From: Spirochaetota bacterium
GTDB lineage: Bacteria; Spirochaetota; B62-G9; DRHN01
Length of the DNA stretch: 64,000 nucleotides
Direction of reading: 5' to 3'
Assembly (NCBI GenBank): GCA_016934265.1
Contig: JAFGTF010000080.1
Coordinates: forward strand, 1 to 64,000
Part shown: in pieces, positions 41,481 through 51,569 of the stretch
How positions within the stretch are numbered: position 1 is the stretch's first letter
How the letters are laid out: the number at the start of each line of letters is the position of its first letter
Translations under genes and position numbers: made by a program
Notes under the pieces: model-generated
Databases searched by the model: none
What the model was told of the DNA's origin: nothing
Seen by the model: only the letters and a program-made list of their open reading frames with translations

Positions 41481-42644
41481 ATGGATTATGTAAAAAGCGA
41501 CAGCGGGAAACAGAAACAAAACAGAACGTTCAGATTGGTTATCCTCCTCTTGGTGCTTGTTTTCTCAACGACCCTCGGCATACTCCACCAGCACCCGCTC
41601 GGCTTCAAACCTGCAGGCGTCGATGCGTTCTGTCCGTTCGGCGGTATAGAATCCGCTTTCTCGCTCGTGACAACGGGCAGAATGCTGAGCCGCATTGCAT
41701 GGAGTTCCTTTACCCTGCTCGGCGCGGTGCTTCTGCTTGCCGTGCTGTTCCGGCGCTCGTTCTGCGGGAACCTCTGCCCGCTCGGAACGCTTCAGGAGCT
41801 TTTCGGCATACTCGGAAAAAAGATATTCGGCAGGCGGTGGGAGCTGAGTTCCGGGATCGACAGGGCCGCCCGCTACCTCAAGTACGCGGTGCTCGCCGTG
41901 TTCGTCTCCCTGAGCTGGATTCTCGGGACGCTCGTCATACGGCCGTACGACCCGTGGGCTGCGTATCATCATATAACCTCCGTCGATCTTCTGTCCGAGT
42001 TCAGCGTCGGGTTCGGTATCCTGCTTTTATCTTTCATCGGCTCGATCTTTCTCGAACGCGTATTCTGCAAGTACCTGTGTCCCATGGGCGCCTTCTTAGG
42101 CCTCGTCAACCGGATCGGCAGGTTCAGGGTGAAGAGAAACGACGAGACATGCATCCACTGCAAAAAATGCGATAAGGCGTGCCCGGTCAACATCGAGGTC
42201 TCCTCCGTCGCGCAGGTGCAGTCTTCCGAATGCATCGTCTGCAACGAATGCGTGAACGCCTGCCCGGTGAAGGACACGCTGTACATCGGAACCCGGAAGA
42301 AGGCGAAAATCGGGGCCGGTTCGGTGGTGCTCGTATCCATCGTCCTGTTCGCCGCGGTCGTCGCGGTCGCGAGCTACACCGGAGGGTTTGAATGGAAGCA
42401 GAAGACCATCGTAGAAACAACGACCGAGACCGGCTTCTTCAATCCCGACGAGATCAGGGGAAGCGACACGTTCCGGAACGTATCGGAGATAACCGGCATC
42501 GATAAAAAGCTCTTTTTGAAGGAGTTCGAGCTCTCAGAGGAGGAGTTCGAGCTGCCGATCAAGGATGCCGCCCATCGCGAAGGCTCGGAGTGGGAGACGG
42601 AGAACGTCAGGGAGTTCGTGAAAAAACAGCTCGGGCTCGAGTGA
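41481..42644 (+). CDS. NapH-like 4Fe-4S polyferredoxin membrane protein
   Basis: CGNLCPLGTLQE, CKYLCPMGAF, CIHCKKCDKACPVNI, CIVCNECVNACPV; several TM. Confidence 0.88.
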   Translation: MDYVKSDSGKQKQNRTFRLVILLLVLVFSTTLGILHQHPLGFKPAGVDAFCPFGGIESAFSLVTTGRMLSRIAWSSFTLLGAVLLLAVLFRRSFCGNLCPLGTLQELFGILGKKIFGRRWELSSGIDRAARYLKYAVLAVFVSLSWILGTLVIRPYDPWAAYHHITSVDLLSEFSVGFGILLLSFIGSIFLERVFCKYLCPMGAFLGLVNRIGRFRVKRNDETCIHCKKCDKACPVNIEVSSVAQVQSSECIVCNECVNACPVKDTLYIGTRKKAKIGAGSVVLVSIVLFAAVVAVASYTGGFEWKQKTIVETTTETGFFNPDEIRGSDTFRNVSEITGIDKKLFLKEFELSEEEFELPIKDAAHREGSEWETENVREFVKKQLGLE

Positions 42645-42767
42645 GCCGGGAGTGACAGGGCGAAATGGCGGGGGCGTCCGCCTCTTTTTCCGCCCGTCCA
42701 TACGGGCGTCTGCCGCCCATATCCCGCAGTTTCGGTAATCCCGATCATCGTTTTTTTCCCAAACAGT

Positions 42768-42793
42768 GAATTCAAAGGAAAAGATCCGACCCC
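42768..42793 (-). repeat. Third copy of the dispersed GGGGTC(A/G)GATCTTT element, reverse orientation
   Basis: gaattcaaaggaaaagatccgacccc; reverse complement ggggtcggatcttttcctttgaattc. Confidence 0.6.
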
Positions 42794-42899
42794 ATGCGTG
42801 GTACCGTTATTTTCCTATTTATTAAAATGAAAATACCGTGTATCTTGAGAGACTAACACCATACCGTCCGGATGAATCGGATTATCAAAGGAACGCTTT

Positions 42900-44309
42900 A
42901 TGAACTACGAGCTCTACTCACACGGGGGGGCACAGGAAGTAACGGGCTCCAAACATTTCCTCCAGGCGAACGGCTCGCTCATCATGGTCGACTGCGGGGC
43001 CTTTCAGGGGCACCGCGAGGAGGCGGAGAAGAAAAACCGCAACTGGGACTTCGATGCGAAAAAAGTCTCCTCTATGGTCCTCACCCACGCCCACTACGAC
43101 CACAGCGGCCTTCTGCCGCTTCTGCCGATGAAGGGATTCAACGGGAACGTATATGCCACCCCCGCGACCAGGGATCTTGCGAACCTCATCATGATGGACT
43201 CGGCCCACATCCAGGCGAAGGACATAGAGTATCTCAAAAAAAAGGCACAGAAGAGGGGTGAAACGTTCGAGAAAGAACCGCTCTACTCGGAGCGGGACGT
43301 GCTGGCCTGCCTCGAACGATTCGTGACGGTGTCGTACCACAGGCCCTTTCACCTCTCAGACGGCATATCCGCCCGGTTTTACGACGCGGGACACATACTG
43401 GGCTCAGCGGTAACCGTCCTCGATATCAAAAAAAACGGCGGGAATCTCAGCGTGGGGTTTTCAGGCGACCTCGGAAGAAAAAATCTGCCGATACTCCGCG
43501 ATCCGGAGCGGATACCGCCTGTGGACTACCTCGTAATGGAGAGCACCTACGGCAACCGCCTGCACGACCCTATCGAGAATGCGAAGGAAAAACTCGCCGA
43601 CGTAATAAACAGAACCGTCCACCGCGGCGGCAAGGTCGTCGTCCCGGCGTTCGCGGTGGAGCGCACCCAGGAGCTCGTGTACTTCCTCCATCTACTCAAC
43701 GACGAAGGGAAGATACCCAAGGTCCCCATTTTTGTGGACAGTCCTATGGCGACGAACGCGACCTCGATATTCCGCGTTCACCAGGAATGCTACGACGAAC
43801 AGACCCGCCGTGCCTTCATAGACCACCACAACAATCCGTTCGGCTTCAACGAGCTCACCTATGTGGTGAATACCGAGGCAAGCAAGAAGCTCAACACGCT
43901 GAATGGACCGGCGGTCGTCATCTCGGCATCGGGTATGTGCGAGTCCGGCAGGATACTCCATCACCTCGAGAACAACATCGAGGATCCGCGTGCAACGATA
44001 CTCATCGTCGGGTTCATGGCAGAGAACACCCTCGGAAGGAGGATCGTAGAGCGGCAAAAGGAGGTAAAGATATTCGGAAAAACGTGTGCGCTGAAGGCGG
44101 AAGTCGCCGTGCTCAACTCGTTCAGCGCACATGCGGACTACAACGACATCACGGAGTACGTAGGAACGCTCGACAAGAAACGATTGAAAGGCATTTTCCT
44201 CGTACACGGCGAGCCCGAGGCGCAATCGAGCCTTAAAGACAGGCTTTGCGGGCAGGGCTACCCCGTCAAGATCGTCGAATACGGCAGCCGCTATTCTCTG
44301 AAAGGATGA
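42900..44309 (+). CDS. MBL-fold / beta-CASP RNA-specificity domain protein
   Basis: THAHYDHSGLLPLL, MESTYGNRLH, ISASGMCESGRILHHL, NSFSAHADYND. Confidence 0.92.
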   Translation: MNYELYSHGGAQEVTGSKHFLQANGSLIMVDCGAFQGHREEAEKKNRNWDFDAKKVSSMVLTHAHYDHSGLLPLLPMKGFNGNVYATPATRDLANLIMMDSAHIQAKDIEYLKKKAQKRGETFEKEPLYSERDVLACLERFVTVSYHRPFHLSDGISARFYDAGHILGSAVTVLDIKKNGGNLSVGFSGDLGRKNLPILRDPERIPPVDYLVMESTYGNRLHDPIENAKEKLADVINRTVHRGGKVVVPAFAVERTQELVYFLHLLNDEGKIPKVPIFVDSPMATNATSIFRVHQECYDEQTRRAFIDHHNNPFGFNELTYVVNTEASKKLNTLNGPAVVISASGMCESGRILHHLENNIEDPRATILIVGFMAENTLGRRIVERQKEVKIFGKTCALKAEVAVLNSFSAHADYNDITEYVGTLDKKRLKGIFLVHGEPEAQSSLKDRLCGQGYPVKIVEYGSRYSLKG

Positions 44310-44538
44310 GAGCATAAGGCCCCGTTATCGGCGGTTACTCGAAACGCGGCGGCCCGGCGGCCTGCGGGCGCGAGGCCTCTTTCTTCAGGGGCGAGCCACG
44401 GGAATGCAAGCAGGCCCTCTTTTCATCACGGCATGTCCCGCCCACAGCACGTATCGTGCGAATCGAGAGCGGGCGTACCGAATCCTCCATACATGTTTAC
44501 GGTACCGCGATTCTCTGATATGAACTCCATAACGAAAT

Positions 44539-44775
44539 TCAGACCTCCATGACGGCGATATCCTCACCGACGCTCACAATCGAACCTTCCTCCTGCAGAA
44601 ATTCCTTCACCCTGCCGCCGAACTCCGCGGCAAGCTCCATGCTCGCCTTGTCTACGAGAACCTCGACGAGCGGCGCTCCTTTTTCCACACTGTCTCCCAC
44701 CTTTACCAGCCATTGCGATATTTCCGCCTCCTGGGCGGTATCTCCCAAATCAGGCATTGTAACGACCTTGTCCAT
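44539..44775 (-). CDS. Free-standing lipoyl/biotinyl-attachment domain protein
   Basis: 78 aa MDKVVTMPDLGDTAQEAEISQWLVKVGDSVEKGAPLVEVLVDKASMELAAEFGGRVKEFLQEEGSIVSVGEDIAVMEV*; DKA lipoyl-lysine context. Confidence 0.9.
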   Translation of the reverse strand: MDKVVTMPDLGDTAQEAEISQWLVKVGDSVEKGAPLVEVLVDKASMELAAEFGGRVKEFLQEEGSIVSVGEDIAVMEV

Positions 44776-45102
44776 AATCAAGCTCCGATCAGAGTATTGA
44801 AAAAAACGCGCAGGCCCCGCCCCTCGTTTGTTTCCTCGCAAGCGGTCCATCCGCCGATCCTGGACACCCGGTTTTCTGGTGGAATCACCCACCGGGAACA
44901 CTAATCCCCCTTCCGAGACAGCCGGATCGATTATTCCATTTTGATAATAATAAGAAATACCTCATTGTCAAACCAAAACCGCATGCCCGCACCGACCAGA
45001 GCGAACGGCTCGTATTGTATTACATATAACGAATTGCGGAAGGGGCAAAAAAACAAGACGGTGGGGAAATATCGAAGTATTATAACAGAAAAAGCCAACC
45101 AG

Positions 45103-45714
45103 ATGGCAGGGGAAAAAGAGGTGAAACGCGACAGACTTCGTATGCAGATATCGTTTATCCTGGAAATCGACGGGCTGAAGGACGTTTTTCGTCGGACTCG
45201 CCTGACGAACGGATCCAGAAGGGAAAACGACGCCGAACACTCCTGGCATATATCGCTCATGGCCCTGCTGCTTTCGGAATACGCCGACGACGAGGGTGTC
45301 GATATCTTTCGTTCCGTCAGGATGCTTCTCATTCACGACATCGTCGAGATAGACGCCGGCGACACCTTCGCCTATGACGAAGAGGGATACAGGGACAAGT
45401 CCAGCCGGGAAAAAGAGGCGGCCGCGCGTATATTCGCCCTCCTACCCGGCGATCAGGCGAAAGAGTTACGCGGGCTGTGGGAGGAGTTCGAAAAACGAAA
45501 AACCCCCGACGCCCGCTTTGCCGCCGCGATGGACGTCTTTCAGCCGGTATTGCTGAATTACGAGACGCAGGGGGTTACATGGAAGAGTCACGGTGTCAGC
45601 CGCTCGCAGGTTATGAAGCGGATCGAGACGATCAGGGACGGATCGGAGGCGCTCTACAGACACGCCGCCGCTCTCGTGGACGACGCGGTACGCCGGGGAT
45701 ACCTCGAGGGATAA
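45103..45714 (+). CDS. HD-domain protein (YfbR/HDDC2-like)
   Basis: RRENDAEHSWHISLMALLL; LLIHDIVEIDAGDTFAYD. Confidence 0.88.
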   Translation: MAGEKEVKRDRLRMQISFILEIDGLKDVFRRTRLTNGSRRENDAEHSWHISLMALLLSEYADDEGVDIFRSVRMLLIHDIVEIDAGDTFAYDEEGYRDKSSREKEAAARIFALLPGDQAKELRGLWEEFEKRKTPDARFAAAMDVFQPVLLNYETQGVTWKSHGVSRSQVMKRIETIRDGSEALYRHAAALVDDAVRRGYLEG

Positions 45715-46087
45715 CAACCGCGCTACAGGACCGGATAGGAAGAAATGAGAAATTTGTTGTTTTGGAGATAAAGCGATTCGATGAAGCGAAGCTTCACCAT
45801 GGACCGAAGACGCCGTTCTAAACCGGGGGTTGGAAACGTGTATAGGGGGCGAGGGGATTAATAAAACTCTTGGCAGGCTAGAAAACCGGCAACTGCACCG
45901 AATATACGCCTCATTTCGACTGGACAGACCGCGTGAATGTTGTCCCGAACTCTATCCTCAGGGAGAGGTCCTCGATAATCTCGCGCTGTATGAATAATCA
46001 GCGCGCATTCGCGGCACCCTTTATTGTAATCATGATAGTAAAGAAATACGGCATGTGCGTTTCCCTCTCTTGCTTACAAATGCTCTC

Positions 46088-47389
46088 TCAACCGCTTTTC
46101 TCCCCGCCTATGGGCGACTCTTTAAGTAAAAGACCTATCACGAGGTTTACTGCAGACAGGCCGATAAACAGCACCATGAACGGCACGAGCGTGATGTTTT
46201 CGGCCGCGGTGCGCGCATCGGCGAGGGCCTGGACTGTGACGTTTCCGAACAGGGCCATGAGAACGATGAACACGATCCCGGACAGCTGGCCGGAGAGCAG
46301 TATCATTCCCTGGGAAGTCGATTCCGGGACCGGACTGCTTACCTCGGCGGCGTATTGAAACCCAACGGGTGCCGCCCCCATGAGAAAGAACCCGAACACC
46401 GCGCTCGATGCCAGAAGTAATATGAACTCATGGAAAAAGGTCAGGCCGGCGAGACCGGGCATGAGACAGGCGAGGCATATCACGAGCACACTCTTTCTTT
46501 TTTTCAACTTGTCGGATATGACCGGAAGAACGATGGCGCCGAGGATCCCGGCAATCAGCATACCCGCTCCCACATTCCCGGCCTCGTTTCCGCCGACCAG
46601 ATACCCCTTCTGCGCGAGAATCAGGTCGATGAACGTAGTGATGGTGTTGAATATCCCGAGCCCGATAAAAAACAGAAGGAGAAGAAGCACCATGTCCCGT
46701 TTTGTGAAAAGGTGCCGTATGCCGTAAAACGCACCTATTTTCTCGTCCCGGGGGAGGTTTTGGGCGGTTCTATCCGGCCCGTTTCTTGCGATCAAAAGAA
46801 ACAGCACTGCGGACGCGACGGATATCCATCCATATACTTTCAGCATGGACTGTACGGCGCCCATCGTAAGCTGCGACGACCCTGCAGGTAAAAACCCGCG
46901 TGCGAGCGGCCCGGTGAACGCCATCGCAAGAACGATTCCTATGAACTGCGCAAGAGTCGGGATTCCGGACGCCGTTGCTCTCTCTTCAAGCGGAAACCAA
47001 TCCGCGGCGACCTTTGTTATCGCGTTCAGAATGAACGGTTGCGCCACGGCTATCCCGCACTGCATAACTATCACCAACACGAGATCACCGGCGAAGACCC
47101 CTCTCAGGTACCCGAAGAGTCCCATGAGCACAGCGCCGATACCGACGCCCGCGTGTATCCCCATCTTTTCGATGATGATCGAGGCGGGTATGGACACGAG
47201 AAGGTATACCGCCATAAACGAAAGCGAGAGAAAGAGGATCCAGAATGCGCTGGTATCGTAGAGCGAAATGCATTCCACCGTTATCGGTGCGAAGGTAATC
47301 CAGTTGAGCTGGATGACTATACTGATTAGAGAAAACACACCGAGAACGACCCAGCGATATCCCCGGGCCGGTGAGTTTTTTTCCGCCAT
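46088..47389 (-). CDS. MFS transporter
   Basis: 12-TM-like; ADWFPLEERATASGIPTLAQFIGIVLAMAFTGPLA. Confidence 0.9.
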   Translation of the reverse strand: MAEKNSPARGYRWVVLGVFSLISIVIQLNWITFAPITVECISLYDTSAFWILFLSLSFMAVYLLVSIPASIIIEKMGIHAGVGIGAVLMGLFGYLRGVFAGDLVLVIVMQCGIAVAQPFILNAITKVAADWFPLEERATASGIPTLAQFIGIVLAMAFTGPLARGFLPAGSSQLTMGAVQSMLKVYGWISVASAVLFLLIARNGPDRTAQNLPRDEKIGAFYGIRHLFTKRDMVLLLLLFFIGLGIFNTITTFIDLILAQKGYLVGGNEAGNVGAGMLIAGILGAIVLPVISDKLKKRKSVLVICLACLMPGLAGLTFFHEFILLLASSAVFGFFLMGAAPVGFQYAAEVSSPVPESTSQGMILLSGQLSGIVFIVLMALFGNVTVQALADARTAAENITLVPFMVLFIGLSAVNLVIGLLLKESPIGGEKSG

Positions 47390-47604
47390 TCATTCCTCCT
47401 TTCTGCAAGCAGGCCGAAAATATAAGTTCTATTTTACATTATTGAAATACTATTTACAATCACTCTCCAGGGTACAAGAAAACCAAAACGATCGATGAGG
47501 GTATGTATTTTCAGGCCGCCTTTAATAACGGCCGACGGCATTGGTTCCTTCTTTACAAGATAATTGTTGCATCAGCTGATTGTTTCGTGGTAGGATCTCC
47601 CCTC

Positions 47605-48111
47605 ATGGAAGCGAAGAAAAAAGAGTTCGTAGAGCTGTTGAAATCTCTGAGAGACTACTACGGCCCCTACCACGACCATAAAGAGACGACGGCTTGGGTC
47701 GCGACGGTGGCATTCGTTTCCATCTGCTCCGTCATGCTCCTTACCCCTGGTATCCTGAGGGGATTGTACAAGAACTGGTACAATCTGCTTTCGGTATCGG
47801 TCGCTTTCACCCTCTTGTCCGGTCTTTTCTTCTGCTTCGTCTTCAATCAGTTCAGAAGACGGGAATTTGCGAACAATACCGTTATCGCGTCCACCAACAT
47901 CATATCGAAGATACTGGACAACGACCGGCTCAAGCTCGATCTGAAGAAGGGTGAATTCAACGGAACCCTCCTGCCGAAGGCGCTCATCGACGAGTACATG
48001 CTCATCGAAGGGCGGCGATGCGTCATAGGATCCGAAATCGTCTCCTACTGTATCCTCTTCGTCTTTTACCTCGGCGTGCTGGTAAAGATCATGTTCTTGT
48101 TCTACGGGTAA
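47605..48111 (+). CDS. Hypothetical membrane protein (3 TM)
   Basis: ORF with clear TM segments; MEAKKKEFVELL start chosen. Confidence 0.65.
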   Translation: MEAKKKEFVELLKSLRDYYGPYHDHKETTAWVATVAFVSICSVMLLTPGILRGLYKNWYNLLSVSVAFTLLSGLFFCFVFNQFRRREFANNTVIASTNIISKILDNDRLKLDLKKGEFNGTLLPKALIDEYMLIEGRRCVIGSEIVSYCILFVFYLGVLVKIMFLFYG

Positions 48112-48114
48112 CTT

Positions 48115-49041
48115 CTATATCCCGCTTCTTTCATCCCTGCTCCGCCTTCTGACAGAGCGAAGCTGTACAAGTACCGCTCCCGCCCCTGAGACAGCTATCC
48201 CTGCGACCTGTTTTACCGACAGAGCTTCTCCGAGAAAGACCCAGGCGAGCACAGCCACCTGGAACAGCATCGTGTTATTGATGATGCTCGATTCCAGCGC
48301 CTGCAGGGTCCGCAGCGTATGATTCCATATAGTAAATGCAAAGGCCGTATTGACCACCGCAAGCAGGAGAATGATGACCCAGTCTTGTAACCGAAAAGAG
48401 GGCGGCCCATTCGTCACGATTCCGGATATGAGCAGCAATAACGAGCCGAACCCCATGCTGAGCACAGTGACGATAAGGGGAGGGATGCGTTTTTCACGAT
48501 TGATGCTTCGCCCTAACACCGAGGATCCCGCATTTACCAGTACGCCGAACAGAACGACCACGAGACCGAGAAGACTTCCGCCTCGCGCCTGCAGGGGAAA
48601 GAAGTAGACGAAAAGCCCTGCGGCGAACAGCAGGATACCGAGCCATTTCATTACGGTCGGTCTTTCGGAGAGAAGCGCCATCCCTGAAAAAACTACGATG
48701 AACGGGGTAAAGCTGAGAAGGAGGCTCACCGTTACCGCCGGGAGCAGAGACAGCCCGATGAAGGACGCTCCCTGTGTACAGGTATAGAACAGCACACCGA
48801 GAGTGAGCACCCGGAGCCATTCGCGAGTACCGAGCGCCCGTACGGCTCTCATTCGTTCGGGAGAGAAAACGACAAACGGCAGGAGCACGATAAATGCGAT
48901 GAAGTATCGCAAGCCTGCAAAGAGAAGCACCGGCATATGCTTCAAGCCGGTTTTAATGAGCACGAACGACGAGGACCAGAGGACCGTCACCAAAACGGCC
49001 AGAAGTATTGCGCTGACATGCCCGTGTTTCCTCTTCACCAT
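48115..49041 (-). CDS. DMT (EamA) family transporter
   Basis: 10 TM; LWSSSFVLIKTGLKHMPVLLFAGLRY. Confidence 0.92.
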   Translation of the reverse strand: MVKRKHGHVSAILLAVLVTVLWSSSFVLIKTGLKHMPVLLFAGLRYFIAFIVLLPFVVFSPERMRAVRALGTREWLRVLTLGVLFYTCTQGASFIGLSLLPAVTVSLLLSFTPFIVVFSGMALLSERPTVMKWLGILLFAAGLFVYFFPLQARGGSLLGLVVVLFGVLVNAGSSVLGRSINREKRIPPLIVTVLSMGFGSLLLLISGIVTNGPPSFRLQDWVIILLLAVVNTAFAFTIWNHTLRTLQALESSIINNTMLFQVAVLAWVFLGEALSVKQVAGIAVSGAGAVLVQLRSVRRRSRDERSGI

Positions 49042-49193
49042 TCGGCGCCTTTTAAATATTTTTCGTGGACGGAGGCTTTTCGAACTATTATTACATTACA
49101 ATACAACCCGGGAGAAAAAAAGGTCAAGGGGGTTGTGCGGGCCGGCAGCAGCATGCGGACCCGGCGATACAAGCAGCGTAACGGAGCGGGTTC

Positions 49194-49691
49194 ATGAAAC
49201 AGTATGCAACCTATATCTCAAAGGCAAAAAAACTCGGTGCCGAGGATGCGAAAATCATCTCGACGGAGAGTGTAATAACCGCCGAGTGGGTGAGACTCAA
49301 ATGTCAGTACGGCTGCGGAGGCTACGGGACCTGCCTCACCTGCCCTCCCCACTCACCGACCCCCGAGCAGACAAGAAACGCCCTCTCTTCATACACACAC
49401 GCTGTACTCGTTCATGGCAGGGACTACCGTCAGCTTAGAGATATCGTCGCCACGCTCGAGAGGGATGTTTTTCTCGACGGCTACTATAAGGCTTTCAGCA
49501 TGGGCGCGGGTCCGTGCGAGCTATGCAATACGTGTCCCACACAATGCAAAAAGCCGTACCGCGCGAGACCGTCCATGGAGGCATGCGGCATCGACGTATA
49601 CAGCACGGTGAGAAACAACGGGTTCTTCATAGAAGTGGTCAAAGACCAGAACTGCGAGTGCAACTACTACGGTATCGTGCTCATCGAGTAG
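49194..49691 (+). CDS. DUF2284 cysteine-rich metal-binding protein
   Basis: CQYGCGGYGTCLTCPPHSPTPEQTR; CELCNTCPTQCKKPYRARPSMEACGID. Confidence 0.88.
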   Translation: MKQYATYISKAKKLGAEDAKIISTESVITAEWVRLKCQYGCGGYGTCLTCPPHSPTPEQTRNALSSYTHAVLVHGRDYRQLRDIVATLERDVFLDGYYKAFSMGAGPCELCNTCPTQCKKPYRARPSMEACGIDVYSTVRNNGFFIEVVKDQNCECNYYGIVLIE

Positions 49692-49826
49692 CCGCCGCTT
49701 TCAGGTTCCGTCGATCAGGGTCTTCATTTAACATACCGATACCGCCGCTGGAAAAAAAAAGACGTTTCTTGCATCCTTTTTTCGGTTTTCCACGTTATTA
49801 CAGTAACCAGAGGATAGTGCCGCAGC

Positions 49827-50333
49827 ATGAGCCACGACAACGGGTTTGAAACCTTTTTTAAAAGGCACCAGAACATCGTGTACAGGGTAATACTGGGATA
49901 TGTGCGGGAGTGTGAGACCGCGGAGGACCTCACGGTCGAGGCGTTTATGAAGGTGTTCGAAAGGTGGGACCGGGTCAGGACAATGAAGAGCCCGGAGGGA
50001 TACCTTGTGAGAACTGGAATCAATTGCGCCAAGACGTTCTTGAGAGGGCAAAGAAGGCAATGCGATGTGGCGGTGACCGGTAGGGAGAGCGGCGGAAAAC
50101 GGGATTCGCCGGAACTCCTTTTTTTCAGAAACGAAAAACGAAGGGAGATAGAAAAAGCCCTCCTCGGTATCACCCAAAGGGAGCGAAACGTTATCATCAT
50201 GAAAGACATGGGGGGACGTACACTCGCGGAAATTTCACACATGCTGGGCATCAAGCTCCCCACCGTCAAGTCCCTGTACAGAAGAGGCAAGAAAAAACTC
50301 GTACGAAAGTTGGGATTCTCCAATGAGACATGA
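49827..50333 (+). CDS. ECF-type sigma-70 family factor
   Basis: VRECETAEDLTVEAFMKVFERWDRV; region 4 RERNVIIMKDMGGRTLAEISHMLGIKLPTVKSLYRRGKKKL. Confidence 0.9.
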   Translation: MSHDNGFETFFKRHQNIVYRVILGYVRECETAEDLTVEAFMKVFERWDRVRTMKSPEGYLVRTGINCAKTFLRGQRRQCDVAVTGRESGGKRDSPELLFFRNEKRREIEKALLGITQRERNVIIMKDMGGRTLAEISHMLGIKLPTVKSLYRRGKKKLVRKLGFSNET

Positions 50334-50805
50334 AGAGGTGCTGGACTGGATCGACAGCGCGGACGCATACGCGCTTCGCAGGCCCCCTGCTGCGCTACAG
50401 GACACACTCGACCGGGACAGGGAGACGAAGCGGTACTACGAGCTTTCAGTCATGCTCGCCGGCCCGAAACGCGAGGTCGACCTCCTGAAAAGGTTCGAAC
50501 ATGCAGCCGCCGCGGAAAAAGGCGTGAACCGAGAAACAAAACAAGCGTCGCGTCTATTATTCGCAGCCGGGGCCGCAGCCTTTGCAGCGCTGGCGGTACT
50601 TCTCGTCACCCTGTTACCCGACAGTCGGAAAAGCGGCAGTATAGATACGGCGACCTATCGCGCCTCCTCTTTGGAGCTCACCTATGACATAGCGAACGAC
50701 TTCGGTATTTCGGACGCCGAACCAGCAGACGGTAAAACGATGGGTGATACCATTTTCCTTGCAACGGACGCGCTCGACTACTGCTATGCGGTATCACTAT
50801 TTTGA
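50323..50805 (+). CDS. Putative anti-sigma-like single-TM protein
   Basis: Overlaps the sigma gene by 11 bp; one TM LLFAAGAAAFAALAVLLVTLL; no family motif seen. Confidence 0.55.
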   Translation: MRHEEVLDWIDSADAYALRRPPAALQDTLDRDRETKRYYELSVMLAGPKREVDLLKRFEHAAAAEKGVNRETKQASRLLFAAGAAAFAALAVLLVTLLPDSRKSGSIDTATYRASSLELTYDIANDFGISDAEPADGKTMGDTIFLATDALDYCYAVSLF

Positions 50806-50827
50806 AGAACACGACAAGGAGAGGAAG

Positions 50828-51403
50828 ATGAACCTTAAACGAATATTTTACACTGCGTTTGTCCTGGTTCTTTTATGCAGCGGTACTGCTGCAACGGCGA
50901 AAGACAGGCCGAAACCAAGACAGTGCCAGCCTTTGGAAAGACACCCGATGCAGCCGGGAACGGGCCACGGCTACATGGAAATCATCGACAGGCTTGCAGG
51001 CACGGACAGCATTAAAAGAAAGTACCATATCGAGAACCAGCGGGTTTATCTCGATGCAAAACAGGAAGCGCTCGACTATCAGGAGAAGCAGCAGGAGCTT
51101 CGCCGAAGGCTCTTCGACCTCGCAAGAGGCTACGACTCAAACCCTGCGAAGAACAGAGCCGAGATAATCGACGTGCTCGAAGAGATGCAGCAAAACCAGC
51201 AGGCGCTTGAGGCCATCCAGGAGAAAGCGATGGAACGTATCCGCGCCCTCCACGAGGAAGAGAGAAAAAAGATACAGAAGGCGGTGGAAGCGGAGATCAA
51301 TAAATTAAAGACTGACAAGGATGAGATGAAACGGTTTGTCGAAGCGCTGCAGCAGTTTTTCCCTCCCCCATCCCAGATGGACGCACCGCCGGACGATATG
51401 TAG
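50828..51403 (+). CDS. Exported coiled-coil protein (Spy/CpxP-like organisation)
   Basis: Signal peptide; long Glu/Lys/Gln-rich helix EKQQELRRRLFDLARGYDSNPAKNRAEIIDVLEEMQQNQQAL. Confidence 0.6.
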   Translation: MNLKRIFYTAFVLVLLCSGTAATAKDRPKPRQCQPLERHPMQPGTGHGYMEIIDRLAGTDSIKRKYHIENQRVYLDAKQEALDYQEKQQELRRRLFDLARGYDSNPAKNRAEIIDVLEEMQQNQQALEAIQEKAMERIRALHEEERKKIQKAVEAEINKLKTDKDEMKRFVEALQQFFPPPSQMDAPPDDM

Positions 51404-51432
51404 CCGGCCGTGATATTTTTATGTATCGGAAT

Positions 51433-51466
51433 AAGGGGCCCCGTAACGGCGCTTCGGGGCCTTTTT
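51433..51466 (+). terminator. Rho-independent terminator
   Basis: aaggggccccgtaacggcgcttcggggccttttt. Confidence 0.75.
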
Positions 51467-51569
51467 GTACGCCGCCCGTCATGCCGGTTCTTATTCGGGA
51501 TCTTCCTTCAAGTTTACGTACCGCTCACACGTAGATACGGATATATTAGTAGGATGAGGCCGGTGTGAG

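Noticed and set aside
44310-44567. Possible decayed E2 linker/PSBD after the lipoyl domain (…KRGPACIPVARP)
   Set aside because: Faint resemblance only; no acyltransferase motif in any frame
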